Below the pieces are notes generated by a model. It had not been told where the DNA came from, searched no databases, and worked only from the letters and a program-made list of their open reading frames with translations. DNA of 33,271 nt from an uncultured Bacilli bacterium (lineage in GTDB: Bacteria; Bacillota_I; Bacilli_A; RF39; UBA660), in contig CAKOJO010000006.1 in NCBI GenBank assembly GCA_934090595.1, positions 1-33,271 on the forward strand, read 5' to 3'. Every line of letters starts with the position of its first letter. Within the stretch, counting starts at the first letter, position 1. Below, piece by piece: positions 22,646 to 31,540 of the stretch. The position numbers were made by a program, and so were the translations under genes.

Positions 22646-23213
22646 TTTCCTCCTTCCCTACTACCTGTTTAGCAAGTTTGAGTAATACTTGTGCCTCTTC
22701 TTGACTTAATGAAAAATTGCTTTGTGTATTTTCTAAATTATTAATTCCAAATTTCTTTTTAGCACGAGCAATTTCTCTTTGTTTCTTTCTTTCCTTCTGA
22801 AGTTCTTTTTGTTTTTGTTTTTCTAGTTTTTGAATATTTTTTTGTTCTTTTTTACTTACATTACTAACTACTGTCTTTTTCTTCTTTCCATTCTTTTCTT
22901 GAAGAAGTTCTTCTTCAGTTTTATAAAGAATAGGTTTTGCAAAATTAATGTAATTTCTTTTCCAAAAAAACATTATTCTTTCAGCATTTAGTCCTTGTAT
23001 TGGAATGAATCCAACAAATCCAATAGGAATAGCAACTAATATAACTAACCATCCTGCAATATTACTTCCAATCTTTGGAGATAATACAAGATATAAAGGT
23101 ACAGTAGTTATAAGAATAAGAATTCCAAATATCCATTGTCTTAAAGTAAAATTATAAAATTTTTCTTTATAATCCTTAATTTCATCATGAATTCTAGGTT
23201 CTATTCTATCCAT
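22587..23213 (-). CDS. PrgI-family (VirB3-like) membrane protein
   Basis: A 208-residue protein with two adjacent transmembrane helices (about 27-45 and 52-72: FGILILITTVPLYLVLSP, then GWLVILVAIPIGFVGFIP) near the N-terminus and a lysine- and glutamate-rich coiled-coil tail. This is the PrgI layout, the Gram-positive counterpart of VirB3, and it lies in its usual place before VirB4. The tail (about 115-165) is strongly charged and could contact VirB4. AGGAGGATAAG precedes the ATG, in the last codons of the VirB6 gene. Confidence 0.88.
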   Translation of the reverse strand: MDRIEPRIHDEIKDYKEKFYNFTLRQWIFGILILITTVPLYLVLSPKIGSNIAGWLVILVAIPIGFVGFIPIQGLNAERIMFFWKRNYINFAKPILYKTEEELLQEKNGKKKKTVVSNVSKKEQKNIQKLEKQKQKELQKERKKQREIARAKKKFGINNLENTQSNFSLSQEEAQVLLKLAKQVVGKEEIEIYGSETKEDTPTKQEEA

Positions 23214-23214
23214 C

Positions 23215-24033
23215 TTATCCTCCTGTCCATTTCTCTGCCATACTGCTTGTCATTGAAATCATAGCCATTAAGAATCCGTTCAAGAACATAATAGCAATCA
23301 TAGAGCTAATTGAACTTGCATCAGATAATGTTGATAATGAAAGTGAATAAATAGCCGTTGCTACAACTATCATTGATGATTCAATACCTAAAGCAATTGT
23401 TGACATAATAAATCTTTTGCATACATTTTGACCATCTTCCCATGTTCCAATAGCAATTGGAATTGGTGAAAACGCAAAACTTAATATTAATTTACCTATT
23501 CGTAAGAATACTTGAACGAGTACACCGATCATTGTTCCCATGAATGGAATATATAAAATTAAAATGATAACTCCCATGAAGCCACGATCAATTAATCCTC
23601 CTGCATTTCGTACCAAATCTCCCATTTGAGTTGATAAATTAGGAAGTGTTCCTGTTGAGGATATTGTCGCTGTTACTTTGGTTAAAATATCATTGGTTAT
23701 AGTCATGATAGATGATAACAATTCAAATGAATTTTCAATTAACATTTTAAAGATAAGAAAGCGAATACATGTAAATACGATTCGCTCCCAACTCATTCTT
23801 TCATAATCCATTACTTTCTTTGTTATATCTATCAGGAAGAACAGAGTTAGCAAACTCAGTCCTATCGGAACAATAATAGAATGTATCTTAGTTGCGAGTG
23901 TCCATATTGTTGTTTTCGTAATAGTATTCCAATTACAAAGACTACGAATAGTTCCTACAAAATCACTTATATCTATTTTAAATCCCAATATTTTGAAGGA
24001 TATTTTAAATAGATTTTCAATCAATTTAGCCAT
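23215..24033 (-). CDS. VirB6/TrbL-like polytopic channel protein
   Basis: A 272-residue integral membrane protein with about six hydrophobic segments (near 48-68, 88-108, 150-175, 178-198, 210-232 and 240-262). It has the conserved loop FSPIPIAIGTWEDGQNVCKR typical of the VirB6-like proteins in Gram-positive conjugation systems. It should form part of the inner-membrane channel. AAAGGAGGATACGA precedes the ATG. Neighbours on both sides are channel genes. It is shorter than Gram-negative VirB6, as usual for this group. Confidence 0.88.
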   Translation of the reverse strand: MAKLIENLFKISFKILGFKIDISDFVGTIRSLCNWNTITKTTIWTLATKIHSIIVPIGLSLLTLFFLIDITKKVMDYERMSWERIVFTCIRFLIFKMLIENSFELLSSIMTITNDILTKVTATISSTGTLPNLSTQMGDLVRNAGGLIDRGFMGVIILILYIPFMGTMIGVLVQVFLRIGKLILSFAFSPIPIAIGTWEDGQNVCKRFIMSTIALGIESSMIVVATAIYSLSLSTLSDASSISSMIAIMFLNGFLMAMISMTSSMAEKWTGG

Positions 24034-24057
24034 TCGTATCCTCCTTTAGATTAAATC

Positions 24058-24384
24058 TTATAGTCCAAATAATCCTTTTGATTGACTAATAGCTATTACC
24101 ATAAATCCAGCCATCATAGTCATTAAACCTCTTGATTTACCTTCGGCATCATCTCTTTGCCATCCAAGAGCAAACATTACTGCACCAATTAATGCTACTA
24201 CACCACCAATTTTTAATAGCCAATCACAAACGAATGTGATAAATCCATCTATACTACTTGTATTACTTCCAGCAGCATATACGCTGTTTGTACTTAAAAT
24301 CAAACTACATAATGCTATATTTAAACCACTAACTACTTTTTTTAATGAATTTTTTGCTTTTAATAGAATATTATTTTTTTTCAT
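24058..24384 (-). CDS. VirB2-like pilin-type protein (Maff2-like)
   Basis: A 108-residue precursor from the ATG at 24384, which has AAGGAGAG at good spacing. The longer frame to 24426 only reads through the palindrome. An N-terminal basic region and hydrophobic stretch end in VYAAGS, a likely signal peptide cleavage site. Two hydrophobic helices follow (about 50-70: LLKIGGVVALIGAVMFALGW; and about 85-100: MTMMAGFMVIAIS) with a charged loop QRDDAEGKSRG between them. This is the VirB2/Maff2 layout next to VirD4 and VirB6 in Tn1549-like elements. The perfect palindrome 24408-24425 lies 23 nt upstream, so the gene probably starts a regulated unit. Confidence 0.87.
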   Translation of the reverse strand: MKKNNILLKAKNSLKKVVSGLNIALCSLILSTNSVYAAGSNTSSIDGFITFVCDWLLKIGGVVALIGAVMFALGWQRDDAEGKSRGLMTMMAGFMVIAISQSKGLFGL

Positions 24385-24407
24385 ATTTCTCTCCTTTTCT
24401 TTAGATT

Positions 24408-24425
24408 TGTCTACAATAGTAGACA
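24408..24425. promoter_or_regulatory. Perfect 18-bp palindrome, probable operator upstream of the pilin gene
   Basis: An identical copy of TGTCTACAATAGTAGACA at 16571-16588. It follows the VirD4 stop and a run of ten T (minus strand) and precedes the pilin ribosome binding site. The shared placement suggests control of channel genes by the same regulator that acts at the Xre gene. Confidence 0.7.
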
Positions 24426-24448
24426 TTTAAAACAAAAAAAAAATAAAA

Positions 24449-26392
24449 CTACATAGTTTCTAATAGTTCATCTGTAAGACTTTTAGTAGATAGAATAACA
24501 TCACTATCTTCAATATTTTGCTCTTCCTCTGTTGTTAATTTTCTAGCTTTAAATTCTGGTTTTACTTTTACAAAATTTAAACCTAAATCATTTAATAACT
24601 GCTGTTTTCTTCTTATTTCCTTTGTCTTCCTCCTTTCCACTTCATGTTCATATCTATTTTGAATCGTGTTTTTCTCATCCCACGCTTCAAACAATTCTGA
24701 ATATCTAGGATGTTTTGTTAAATCAAACATCTTTGAATAAAAAGGACGAAGCCCTGAAACAAGTAATATACAATATCCTTTTTCCATCCTAGCAATCTCA
24801 TCTATAAATGCAAGTTCTCTTCCAACAATATCCCAATTGGTAGAAGACGAACCTTGTTTAGAATAGGTTCTACCTGAAGATCTCTTATACCAAGTTTTTT
24901 TACCTAGCATAGATGACATATAGTCTAATGTTTCTTTACTTCGTGAACCCATGAACAAAATATAATCACAACAATCAAGTGCTGTTTCCCAATTATCTTT
25001 ATATACTTTCTTTAACTGAGATAAAGATTGAAGACATGTTGTTAATCCACAGTTAAGTCCACGAATGTATGCCAGATTTTCTAAGTAGCGTGGGATAACT
25101 CCAAGTTGACTCCATTCATCACAATATATTTGACATGGTGAAGCTAGTGAACCATTATTATGACTAGCATTATAATCAATAATAGAAAATATTTGTGTAT
25201 ACATAATACTAGCTATAAAATTAAATGTAGAATCATTTGGGCTATTAATAATGAAGTATGCAATTTTTCCTTCATCCCCTTTAGCACCAATTCTATTTAA
25301 TTCCATAGTATCATTAACTGTAATACCTTCAAGTTCAGCAATATTAAATGGTGAAAGTCTTGCAGATGCTGTAATTATGATTGTACTCATCATTTTTGTA
25401 GATGAAGCTGATACTTTAAAGTGTTTCCATTGTTTTATTCCAATATTATCTGGATCTTTTGACTCCCAAGCTTTAAACATATTTCCTAAAGTAGAATTAC
25501 CTTCTTTGTCTGGCTCAGCAAGTCTAATTAATTCAAGAACTGTTTTAAAGTTTCTATCTTTTTCATCATAATTAAATATTACATAATAAATTATTGCTTG
25601 TAGAAACATAGATTCACATCTTTCCCAGAAAGGATCACCTGTATTACTTTCAATTGTTTCTGATTTAGTATTTAACATTAATGTATTTATTAATGTCATT
25701 ACATCATCTTCAGCAATCCATTCTTCTCCTGCTGAATCTTCAGTAACATATCTATTTATTTTTTTTATATACATTAAAGGATTAAAATGATCTGATTTCC
25801 ACTTTTCTACAAGATTTAAAACACGAATGTCATATCCTTTATTTATCAACGACATTCCACAATCTCTAAGTAATTCTCCTTTTGGATCTGTTAAGATAAT
25901 TGTTTCACCATTAGCATTTAAAATGTTAGGTTTAAAATAATATCTTGATTTACCAGTCCCTGGTCTTCCAAGTAGAATTACATTACGATTTCTTTTAGAT
26001 ACTTTCATATTCTTTGAAAACATTTCAGTAGATGTAAATATTTGATTATTTACGAATTCTTTATCACGAAATTCTAAAGTATTTTTAGGTTCTTCCCATT
26101 CAGAACTACCATGTGTGTTTTCTTGAATATTCTTTTTATTTTGCATCATATATGAATAAATAATCATTGCTGCAAACAAACCTACAAATAAAGAAGTAGA
26201 TATTGTTTTCACATTTAAAATAACTGGTGTTGTAATTACATGAAGTTTATCTAAAGCTTCAGTAAGATATTCAAATTTAAATCCACCATTTACTTCAGCA
26301 AGACTACTTACTCTAAGTGCATAATAAGAGGCAATCAAAACTATTAAAAAAATAATCCATTTACTGCCTTTGTGAACTCTTTTAACGAGCAA
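24449..26392 (-). CDS. VirD4/TraG-type coupling protein
   Basis: A 647-residue type IV coupling protein, the receptor that brings relaxase-DNA and protein substrates to the channel. Two N-terminal transmembrane helices (about 12-30 and 62-82) are followed by a Walker A motif LGRPGTGKS (141-149) and Walker B QIYCDEWSQLG (421-431), with the conserved TDPKGELL segment between. The TTG start at 26392 overlaps the upstream gene by 11 nt. It is the most likely docking partner for the acidic C-terminal tails described here, with or without the PcfB-like protein encoded next door; that is inference. Confidence 0.95.
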   Translation of the reverse strand: MLVKRVHKGSKWIIFLIVLIASYYALRVSSLAEVNGGFKFEYLTEALDKLHVITTPVILNVKTISTSLFVGLFAAMIIYSYMMQNKKNIQENTHGSSEWEEPKNTLEFRDKEFVNNQIFTSTEMFSKNMKVSKRNRNVILLGRPGTGKSRYYFKPNILNANGETIILTDPKGELLRDCGMSLINKGYDIRVLNLVEKWKSDHFNPLMYIKKINRYVTEDSAGEEWIAEDDVMTLINTLMLNTKSETIESNTGDPFWERCESMFLQAIIYYVIFNYDEKDRNFKTVLELIRLAEPDKEGNSTLGNMFKAWESKDPDNIGIKQWKHFKVSASSTKMMSTIIITASARLSPFNIAELEGITVNDTMELNRIGAKGDEGKIAYFIINSPNDSTFNFIASIMYTQIFSIIDYNASHNNGSLASPCQIYCDEWSQLGVIPRYLENLAYIRGLNCGLTTCLQSLSQLKKVYKDNWETALDCCDYILFMGSRSKETLDYMSSMLGKKTWYKRSSGRTYSKQGSSSTNWDIVGRELAFIDEIARMEKGYCILLVSGLRPFYSKMFDLTKHPRYSELFEAWDEKNTIQNRYEHEVERRKTKEIRRKQQLLNDLGLNFVKVKPEFKARKLTTEEEQNIEDSDVILSTKSLTDELLETM

Positions 26393-27587
26393 TTTCTGGT
26401 TCTTCTTCCTTGTCTAATACTTTTTCTATTGGATTATTCTTTTCGGCAAATTCATCTGCCTCTTTTACTAAATCTGCCGTCTTGGATTTTTTTTTACTAT
26501 TCTCAACCAACTCCTTTGTATCAGTTTCTTTTACAAGAACTGTTGTTTTGCCATCAGGCATGTGTTGAGCAACAAAATCTTTAGAATCATATTTTTCTTT
26601 AAATAATTTATAATCATCAAAATTATTTATTTCCAATTCTATAATATCATTGGAATTGCTTTCTGTTTCAATATCTCTTGCACCATTTGCACCATATTCT
26701 TTTATAGGTCTATCAAGTGGAGCAAAAGTTTTATATTCTTGCAAATCTTCTGAAGGAATAGCAATTATCATTTCATTATCATTATATACACATGCACCAT
26801 GACTTCTTAATTCAAATAGTTGTTCTCTTATTTCACAATATTGTTCCTTTGTTATTCTTTGAGTACAATAATTTGATAAATAATCTCTAACTGCACATGA
26901 ACCAAAATCTTCTCCTACTTTACTTAAATCAGAAACTTTTAAATTCATTCCACGAGGTTGTAATGGTTCATAATCACGCTCATCAATAACACCATCTTTG
27001 TTAATATCAACTAATTCATTTTGGGCATGTTGTTTTACTCTATTAGGTGGTATTTTTTCTAATTGCTCATTTAAAAAAGATAATTTGCTTTTATTGAAGA
27101 TTAAAACATATCTTTCATCCAAATTATCTTGTTCATCTTTAATAGATAAATTTTTATACCTATCAGCCATACTTTTACATAAATTATGGATAACAGGAAT
27201 CTTTTTAAATGTTTTCCTTCTATCATCCCATTTATGATACTTAATTTCATTCTTAGCAAGTTTTTCTTGCTTATGAAGCGATTGGTTTCTTCCTTGCTCA
27301 CCATTCGGATCCATCTTCTTAATTCCCATTAAAACATTATTTTCTCTACATGCTGTTATAATTTGTTTTGCCTCTGCTCTTGTAAGTGGTGGTGATACAT
27401 AAAGTTCTTTAGTAGGTCCATCACTTCTGAGAGCTTTCATAGATGAAGAAAAATGTTTATTATAATACCTAGTTGCTCTTTTCATAAATCTTCCAAATAT
27501 TCTTGCAAACATTTTTGTTGATTTTTCTGATACAACTACTGTTTTCTCTGCTGTGTGTTCTAAGTCGTGTTTTGCATTTCCATCCAT
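26382..27587 (-). CDS. PcfB/DUF3801-like coupling-protein partner with EF-hand-type loop
   Basis: A 401-residue hydrophilic protein immediately upstream of VirD4. Position and part of the sequence (about 50-95, a strand-helix-strand with ALRSDGPTKELYVSPPLTRA, and YVLIFNKSKLSFLNEQLEK at 160-178) fit the DUF3801/PcfB family, whose members cooperate with the coupling protein. The match is weak because of a long insert. Residues 194-205, DINKDGVIDERD, form a textbook calcium-binding EF-hand loop. The C-terminus is charged and repetitive and ends EEEPEIAR, which I do not count as the shared tail. AAAGGAGG in the primase 3' end serves this ATG. Confidence 0.65.
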   Translation of the reverse strand: MDGNAKHDLEHTAEKTVVVSEKSTKMFARIFGRFMKRATRYYNKHFSSSMKALRSDGPTKELYVSPPLTRAEAKQIITACRENNVLMGIKKMDPNGEQGRNQSLHKQEKLAKNEIKYHKWDDRRKTFKKIPVIHNLCKSMADRYKNLSIKDEQDNLDERYVLIFNKSKLSFLNEQLEKIPPNRVKQHAQNELVDINKDGVIDERDYEPLQPRGMNLKVSDLSKVGEDFGSCAVRDYLSNYCTQRITKEQYCEIREQLFELRSHGACVYNDNEMIIAIPSEDLQEYKTFAPLDRPIKEYGANGARDIETESNSNDIIELEINNFDDYKLFKEKYDSKDFVAQHMPDGKTTVLVKETDTKELVENSKKKSKTADLVKEADEFAEKNNPIEKVLDKEEEPEIAR

Positions 27588-27588
27588 A

Positions 27589-30500
27589 TTATGCAGCCTC
27601 CTTTTCTAATATTGGAACATCTTGCATTGATACTTCAGAAGAAGGAAAATCAATAACCTTATTTTTTTCAGTCATCTCATTATAAAAATCTAATATTTGA
27701 TTACCATTATAATGATCTATATATTTCCCTTCTTTATCATGAAATCCTACTTGTTCATTAGGAGCAAATTCAACTATAACTGATTCTTTATTTATCTTTG
27801 TTTTTATTATATTTACATTTATATAACCTGTAATATCATCAATAGTTAAAGGAATCTCAATAAAGTTAGAATTAAATTTGCATTTATATTTAGGAACATC
27901 TAATGATAAAACTTCTTTTTTCTTAGATTCATTAGGGTAAAACATTTTTAAATACTTATTTATTTCATTATAATTAATTCTTTTTTCAAATGTTTTCTTA
28001 AATCCTTCTAATGAATATTTGGATAAACCAGAATTAAACAATCCTTTTTTAGGACATACAATTAAATAACTTTTATCATCAGTCCATGAACATATCTTTC
28101 TTGTTGCAAATAATAATGAGGAAGAATCATTTGTTTTAATATAAAATCCTTTTTCTGTTTCTAAATATATTTTTGACTTATATATTTTGCTGATTGGCTC
28201 TTTATATTTAGAAATATATGAATTATCAAATATAAGTTCATCTTCTGGTGATTCTACAATTTCTTTTGTTATTTCATTACTGGGAGAAGATTGTTTCTTA
28301 GTTTTATCTTCCCATTTATATTTTAATTCTTCAAATGATTTGTCATATAGATATTTACCATACTTATCATATATTTTGTAAGACTTACCATATTTCAATT
28401 TAGTGTAAAATAATTCACCATTTTCAGTCCATTCACATTCTTCCTTAGGAACATAAAAATATTCCTTAGCTTCAGTATTTGGAATTCTAACAAAATAATG
28501 AGTATCAGTTTCTAAAAAAGGGACTAATAATACCTGATTTATAGAAAACAAATAGTCTTCTTTCTTTTCTATTTCTAATTCTTTTTTAGGAACAAATCTT
28601 TCTTCTTTAACATCTGATTCTTTAGTAATTACATTACTCTTATCTAATGTTAAATTGTTATCTAAATTATTATAAAAAAGAATAGTTTTAAAATTACCAG
28701 TTCTACCTTTAAATCTATCATCAATAAAATCTTTATCAACATTTAAAAATAGACTTCCAAATTTAAAAAAGTCCATTTTATTTTTATTTAAGAATAATCT
28801 TTCTTTGATATTTTCTTTTAATATATCAAGAGTTTTATTTTTATATGATAGTATTCCATCAATATCATCAAGATTATTTATAATATAAAGTTCTTCTACT
28901 TCTTCTAATGCTAACTTATCTTTATCAGTAAGACTATTTTCATATTGTTTTATTACTGTCTGAATTTGACTATCACTTAATCTTATTCTAGCACTACCAT
29001 TAGAATTCTTTATATAAGTTTTATCAAAAACATTTAGATATTTAAAACGATTTAATGATTCATAATCAGCATAATCCTTATTATCCTTTAAAAAGTCGTC
29101 TAACAAATCTTTTTTATTTAAATTAGAAGAACCTGATTTTAAATATTTATCTGGATCTTTATTAAATATTAACACTAATCTTTCTTCTATCTCTGTTTTA
29201 TGATTATTAAAATAAAATGACAATACTTTATCATTCATTGTATCAACTTGAGATAATACTTCAGCGTATAAATAATTAGTCATTGCCTTAGTAGCAAAAT
29301 TATCTATTGCTGCTTCTTTCTTTTGAATCTTTTTAGGATACATTATTTCTTCTAAATCTTGCCTTATATAATCTGTATTTTCAGTAATGTAATCTCTAAA
29401 TAAAGCATCATCATAAGTATTAATAATTATTTTATCTTTTTTTAACTCTTTATAAACTGAAGATATATTCTCAGCTTTTAATTCTAAATCTTTAAAGTAT
29501 TTATGAGTTAATAAAAAATCAAAGCCAGATACTTTACAATTTTGAATATCCATAAAAGGAATATCTGCTTCAGATAAATCTCCAAAATCTTTATATTCAC
29601 CTATTTTAGAAAAATCTAAAACATTTACCTTTAATCCTTGCTTAATTAATTCTGGTATAATTCTTAACATTGCATCATGACCAGCACGATCATTATCTAG
29701 TGCTAGTGTAATCATAGAATTATTTTTCTTAACAAGTTTTAAATGTTCCTCTGTTAAAGCAACACCCATTAAAGATGATACATTATCAAAACCTAATCTT
29801 TTTGCTCCAGCTACATCTAAAAATCCTTCAGATAAAATTAATTCACTATTATAAGAAAGTGCTTTAGCATTTGAATAATTATATAATAGTTCCTTTTTTT
29901 GGAATAATGAATTCTCTGCTGTATGCAAATATTTAGGTTGTTCATCTTTCATTCCTCTACCAGCAAATGATAATATATTACCTTTCTCATCACATATAGG
30001 AAACATTATTCTATCAGTAAATGTTTCATGAATATTGCCATAATCATCAATTCGTAAATACCCTAAATCAATTAAATCTTGTTTTTTAATTTTATCATTG
30101 TTTTCTGCTATTTTTAATAACTGACCTTTTACTGCAAATCCTAAATTTAATTCATTAATTTGTTTATCTTCAACTTTTCTATTATATAAATAATTTTTAG
30201 CATCCTTATTTATTGCTGTAAGATTATAATGAAACAATTTAGCAATATATTCATTTACTTCAATTAAATGCTTTTCTTCATCTGTATACCTTCTTGCAGA
30301 AACAATAAATTGATTATTACTTGATTTCTTATTTAGTCTTGAAACATCAATATTTAAATTACATATTTCAACAACTTTAGATATTGCTTGATTTATATTT
30401 AAATCATTACCATTTACCTGTTTTTCATATTTTTGGACGAAAGATATAACATTTCCAGTAACACCACAAGAAAAACAAGTAGCAATATTCTTTTTGGGAT

Positions 30501-30630
30501 GAACTACTAAACTAGGATTATTATCATTATGAAATGGACATAATGATTTATTATGATTTAATTTAAGTCCATAATAATTAAATACATCTATAATACTCGC
30601 CTGTTTTAAAACTTCGTCATATAGATTTAT
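27589..30630 (-). CDS. DnaG-type primase with CHC2 zinc finger and TOPRIM domain
   Basis: About 1,013 residues. The zinc finger (about 31-55) has CPFH and CFSC, the CHC2 ligands. The TOPRIM core carries SEGFLDV (Glu near 268) and LALDNDRAG (Asp near 312-314). The long C-terminal half (about 670-1010) contains repeated strand-rich modules, one of which closely matches the relaxase C-terminus (RIPNTEAKEYFYVPKE and YKIYDKYGK). It should prime the complementary strand in donor or recipient. No ATG, GTG or TTG occurs in frame before residue 132, and starting there (30237) would remove the zinc finger. The frame is open to AAAGGTAGG at 30647-30639, with ATA at 30630 as the likely start codon. Confidence 0.88.
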   Translation of the reverse strand: MNLYDEVLKQASIIDVFNYYGLKLNHNKSLCPFHNDNNPSLVVHPKKNIATCFSCGVTGNVISFVQKYEKQVNGNDLNINQAISKVVEICNLNIDVSRLNKKSSNNQFIVSARRYTDEEKHLIEVNEYIAKLFHYNLTAINKDAKNYLYNRKVEDKQINELNLGFAVKGQLLKIAENNDKIKKQDLIDLGYLRIDDYGNIHETFTDRIMFPICDEKGNILSFAGRGMKDEQPKYLHTAENSLFQKKELLYNYSNAKALSYNSELILSEGFLDVAGAKRLGFDNVSSLMGVALTEEHLKLVKKNNSMITLALDNDRAGHDAMLRIIPELIKQGLKVNVLDFSKIGEYKDFGDLSEADIPFMDIQNCKVSGFDFLLTHKYFKDLELKAENISSVYKELKKDKIIINTYDDALFRDYITENTDYIRQDLEEIMYPKKIQKKEAAIDNFATKAMTNYLYAEVLSQVDTMNDKVLSFYFNNHKTEIEERLVLIFNKDPDKYLKSGSSNLNKKDLLDDFLKDNKDYADYESLNRFKYLNVFDKTYIKNSNGSARIRLSDSQIQTVIKQYENSLTDKDKLALEEVEELYIINNLDDIDGILSYKNKTLDILKENIKERLFLNKNKMDFFKFGSLFLNVDKDFIDDRFKGRTGNFKTILFYNNLDNNLTLDKSNVITKESDVKEERFVPKKELEIEKKEDYLFSINQVLLVPFLETDTHYFVRIPNTEAKEYFYVPKEECEWTENGELFYTKLKYGKSYKIYDKYGKYLYDKSFEELKYKWEDKTKKQSSPSNEITKEIVESPEDELIFDNSYISKYKEPISKIYKSKIYLETEKGFYIKTNDSSSLLFATRKICSWTDDKSYLIVCPKKGLFNSGLSKYSLEGFKKTFEKRINYNEINKYLKMFYPNESKKKEVLSLDVPKYKCKFNSNFIEIPLTIDDITGYINVNIIKTKINKESVIVEFAPNEQVGFHDKEGKYIDHYNGNQILDFYNEMTEKNKVIDFPSSEVSMQDVPILEKEAA

Positions 30631-30640
30631 ATTGTATCGC

Positions 30641-31519
30641 CTACCTTTCTAGTTCTAAATCTAAATCATAATTTTTATCATTCTCATAACTAGATAATAT
30701 TAATGCTTCATTTCTACATCTATAATTAATTTCATTAACTAATTTTGAAAGCAATCCCATATTGCGTTCTATATCATGAACAATATCGCTTACATTTGAT
30801 TCATGATCTTCATCTAATTCTATCAATTCTCTTATATATCCATCTTTATCAAAATAATTATAATAATATTTTAAACCATCAGTAACATCGGTAGCTTTAT
30901 TATTTGATGTTATGATACTAAATTTAAATGGAAATTTACTTTGTTCTTTCTGCTCAAAATCCCAAAATCCAAAAGTTGGTTTTACTTTCCATCCTAATTC
31001 TTCAATTATTGGTTTTAATTTATTAATAGGTACAATATCTAAATCAACATTTTCTCTTTCACTATAATATTTACCAATCTTCAATTCTTTAAATATTCTA
31101 TCTAAATCAGAGTGCCATCTTGGTATAAAAGTATCTCTATTTAAAAGTTGGCTTTCTAAATTTCTAAGAGAATTATTATAATATCCTTTAAAACCATTAA
31201 CATTGTAATGAGCTATATCGCCACAAGCATTAGTAAAGAAATGATACATCTTATCAGTTAATTTTTCTAACGAACCACTTTTTTGCAAATTTCTATATTC
31301 TTTAACTATTTTTTTAAATGAATATACAGTATTACCATCATATAATATTGAAGATTTTAAATTATTATCATCAATACATTTTTGAATTAATAATCTATCA
31401 CTAGCTTCATCACCAGTTAAAGGTAATTTATCAATAGTATTCTTATCTGATTCAATTACACTATTACTACCATAAAAAGTTATTCTTTTGTTATTTTTAT
31501 TCAGTTCTATATGGTTCAA
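30641..31519 (-). CDS. Hypothetical protein with shared tail
   Basis: A 292-residue soluble, mixed alpha/beta protein that I do not recognise. Notable stretches are the aromatic GDIAHYNVNGFKGYYNNSL near 100 and GWKVKPTFGFWDFEQKEQ near 185. It ends in NYDLDLELER, a clear example of the shared tail. The start is TTG with AAAGGAGATTAAA directly upstream. The primase follows after its stop. Its last codons also supply the primase ribosome binding site, which may explain the terminal Arg but not the acidic run before it. Confidence 0.68.
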   Translation of the reverse strand: MNHIELNKNNKRITFYGSNSVIESDKNTIDKLPLTGDEASDRLLIQKCIDDNNLKSSILYDGNTVYSFKKIVKEYRNLQKSGSLEKLTDKMYHFFTNACGDIAHYNVNGFKGYYNNSLRNLESQLLNRDTFIPRWHSDLDRIFKELKIGKYYSERENVDLDIVPINKLKPIIEELGWKVKPTFGFWDFEQKEQSKFPFKFSIITSNNKATDVTDGLKYYYNYFDKDGYIRELIELDEDHESNVSDIVHDIERNMGLLSKLVNEINYRCRNEALILSSYENDKNYDLDLELER

Positions 31520-31540
31520 TTTAATCTCCTTTCTTTAATA

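Noticed and set aside
26382..27587. PcfB-like protein (end EEEPEIAR) and VirD4 (end DELLETM) as tail carriers
   Set aside because: Both ends are acidic but lack the alternating acidic/hydrophobic pattern that closes the other tails.
27589..30237. Primase starting at the TTG at 30237
   Set aside because: It would cut off the CHC2 zinc finger, which is open in frame to 30630 and intact in sequence; the TTG has no ribosome binding site.
12314..31519. Acidic tails as a by-product of ribosome binding sites of the next gene
   Set aside because: Overlap with AAGG or GGAG can explain a final Lys, Arg or Gly-Asp in some cases, but tails at 4428, 12701, 13133 and 16606 are followed by gaps, and the acidic run lies before any such site.
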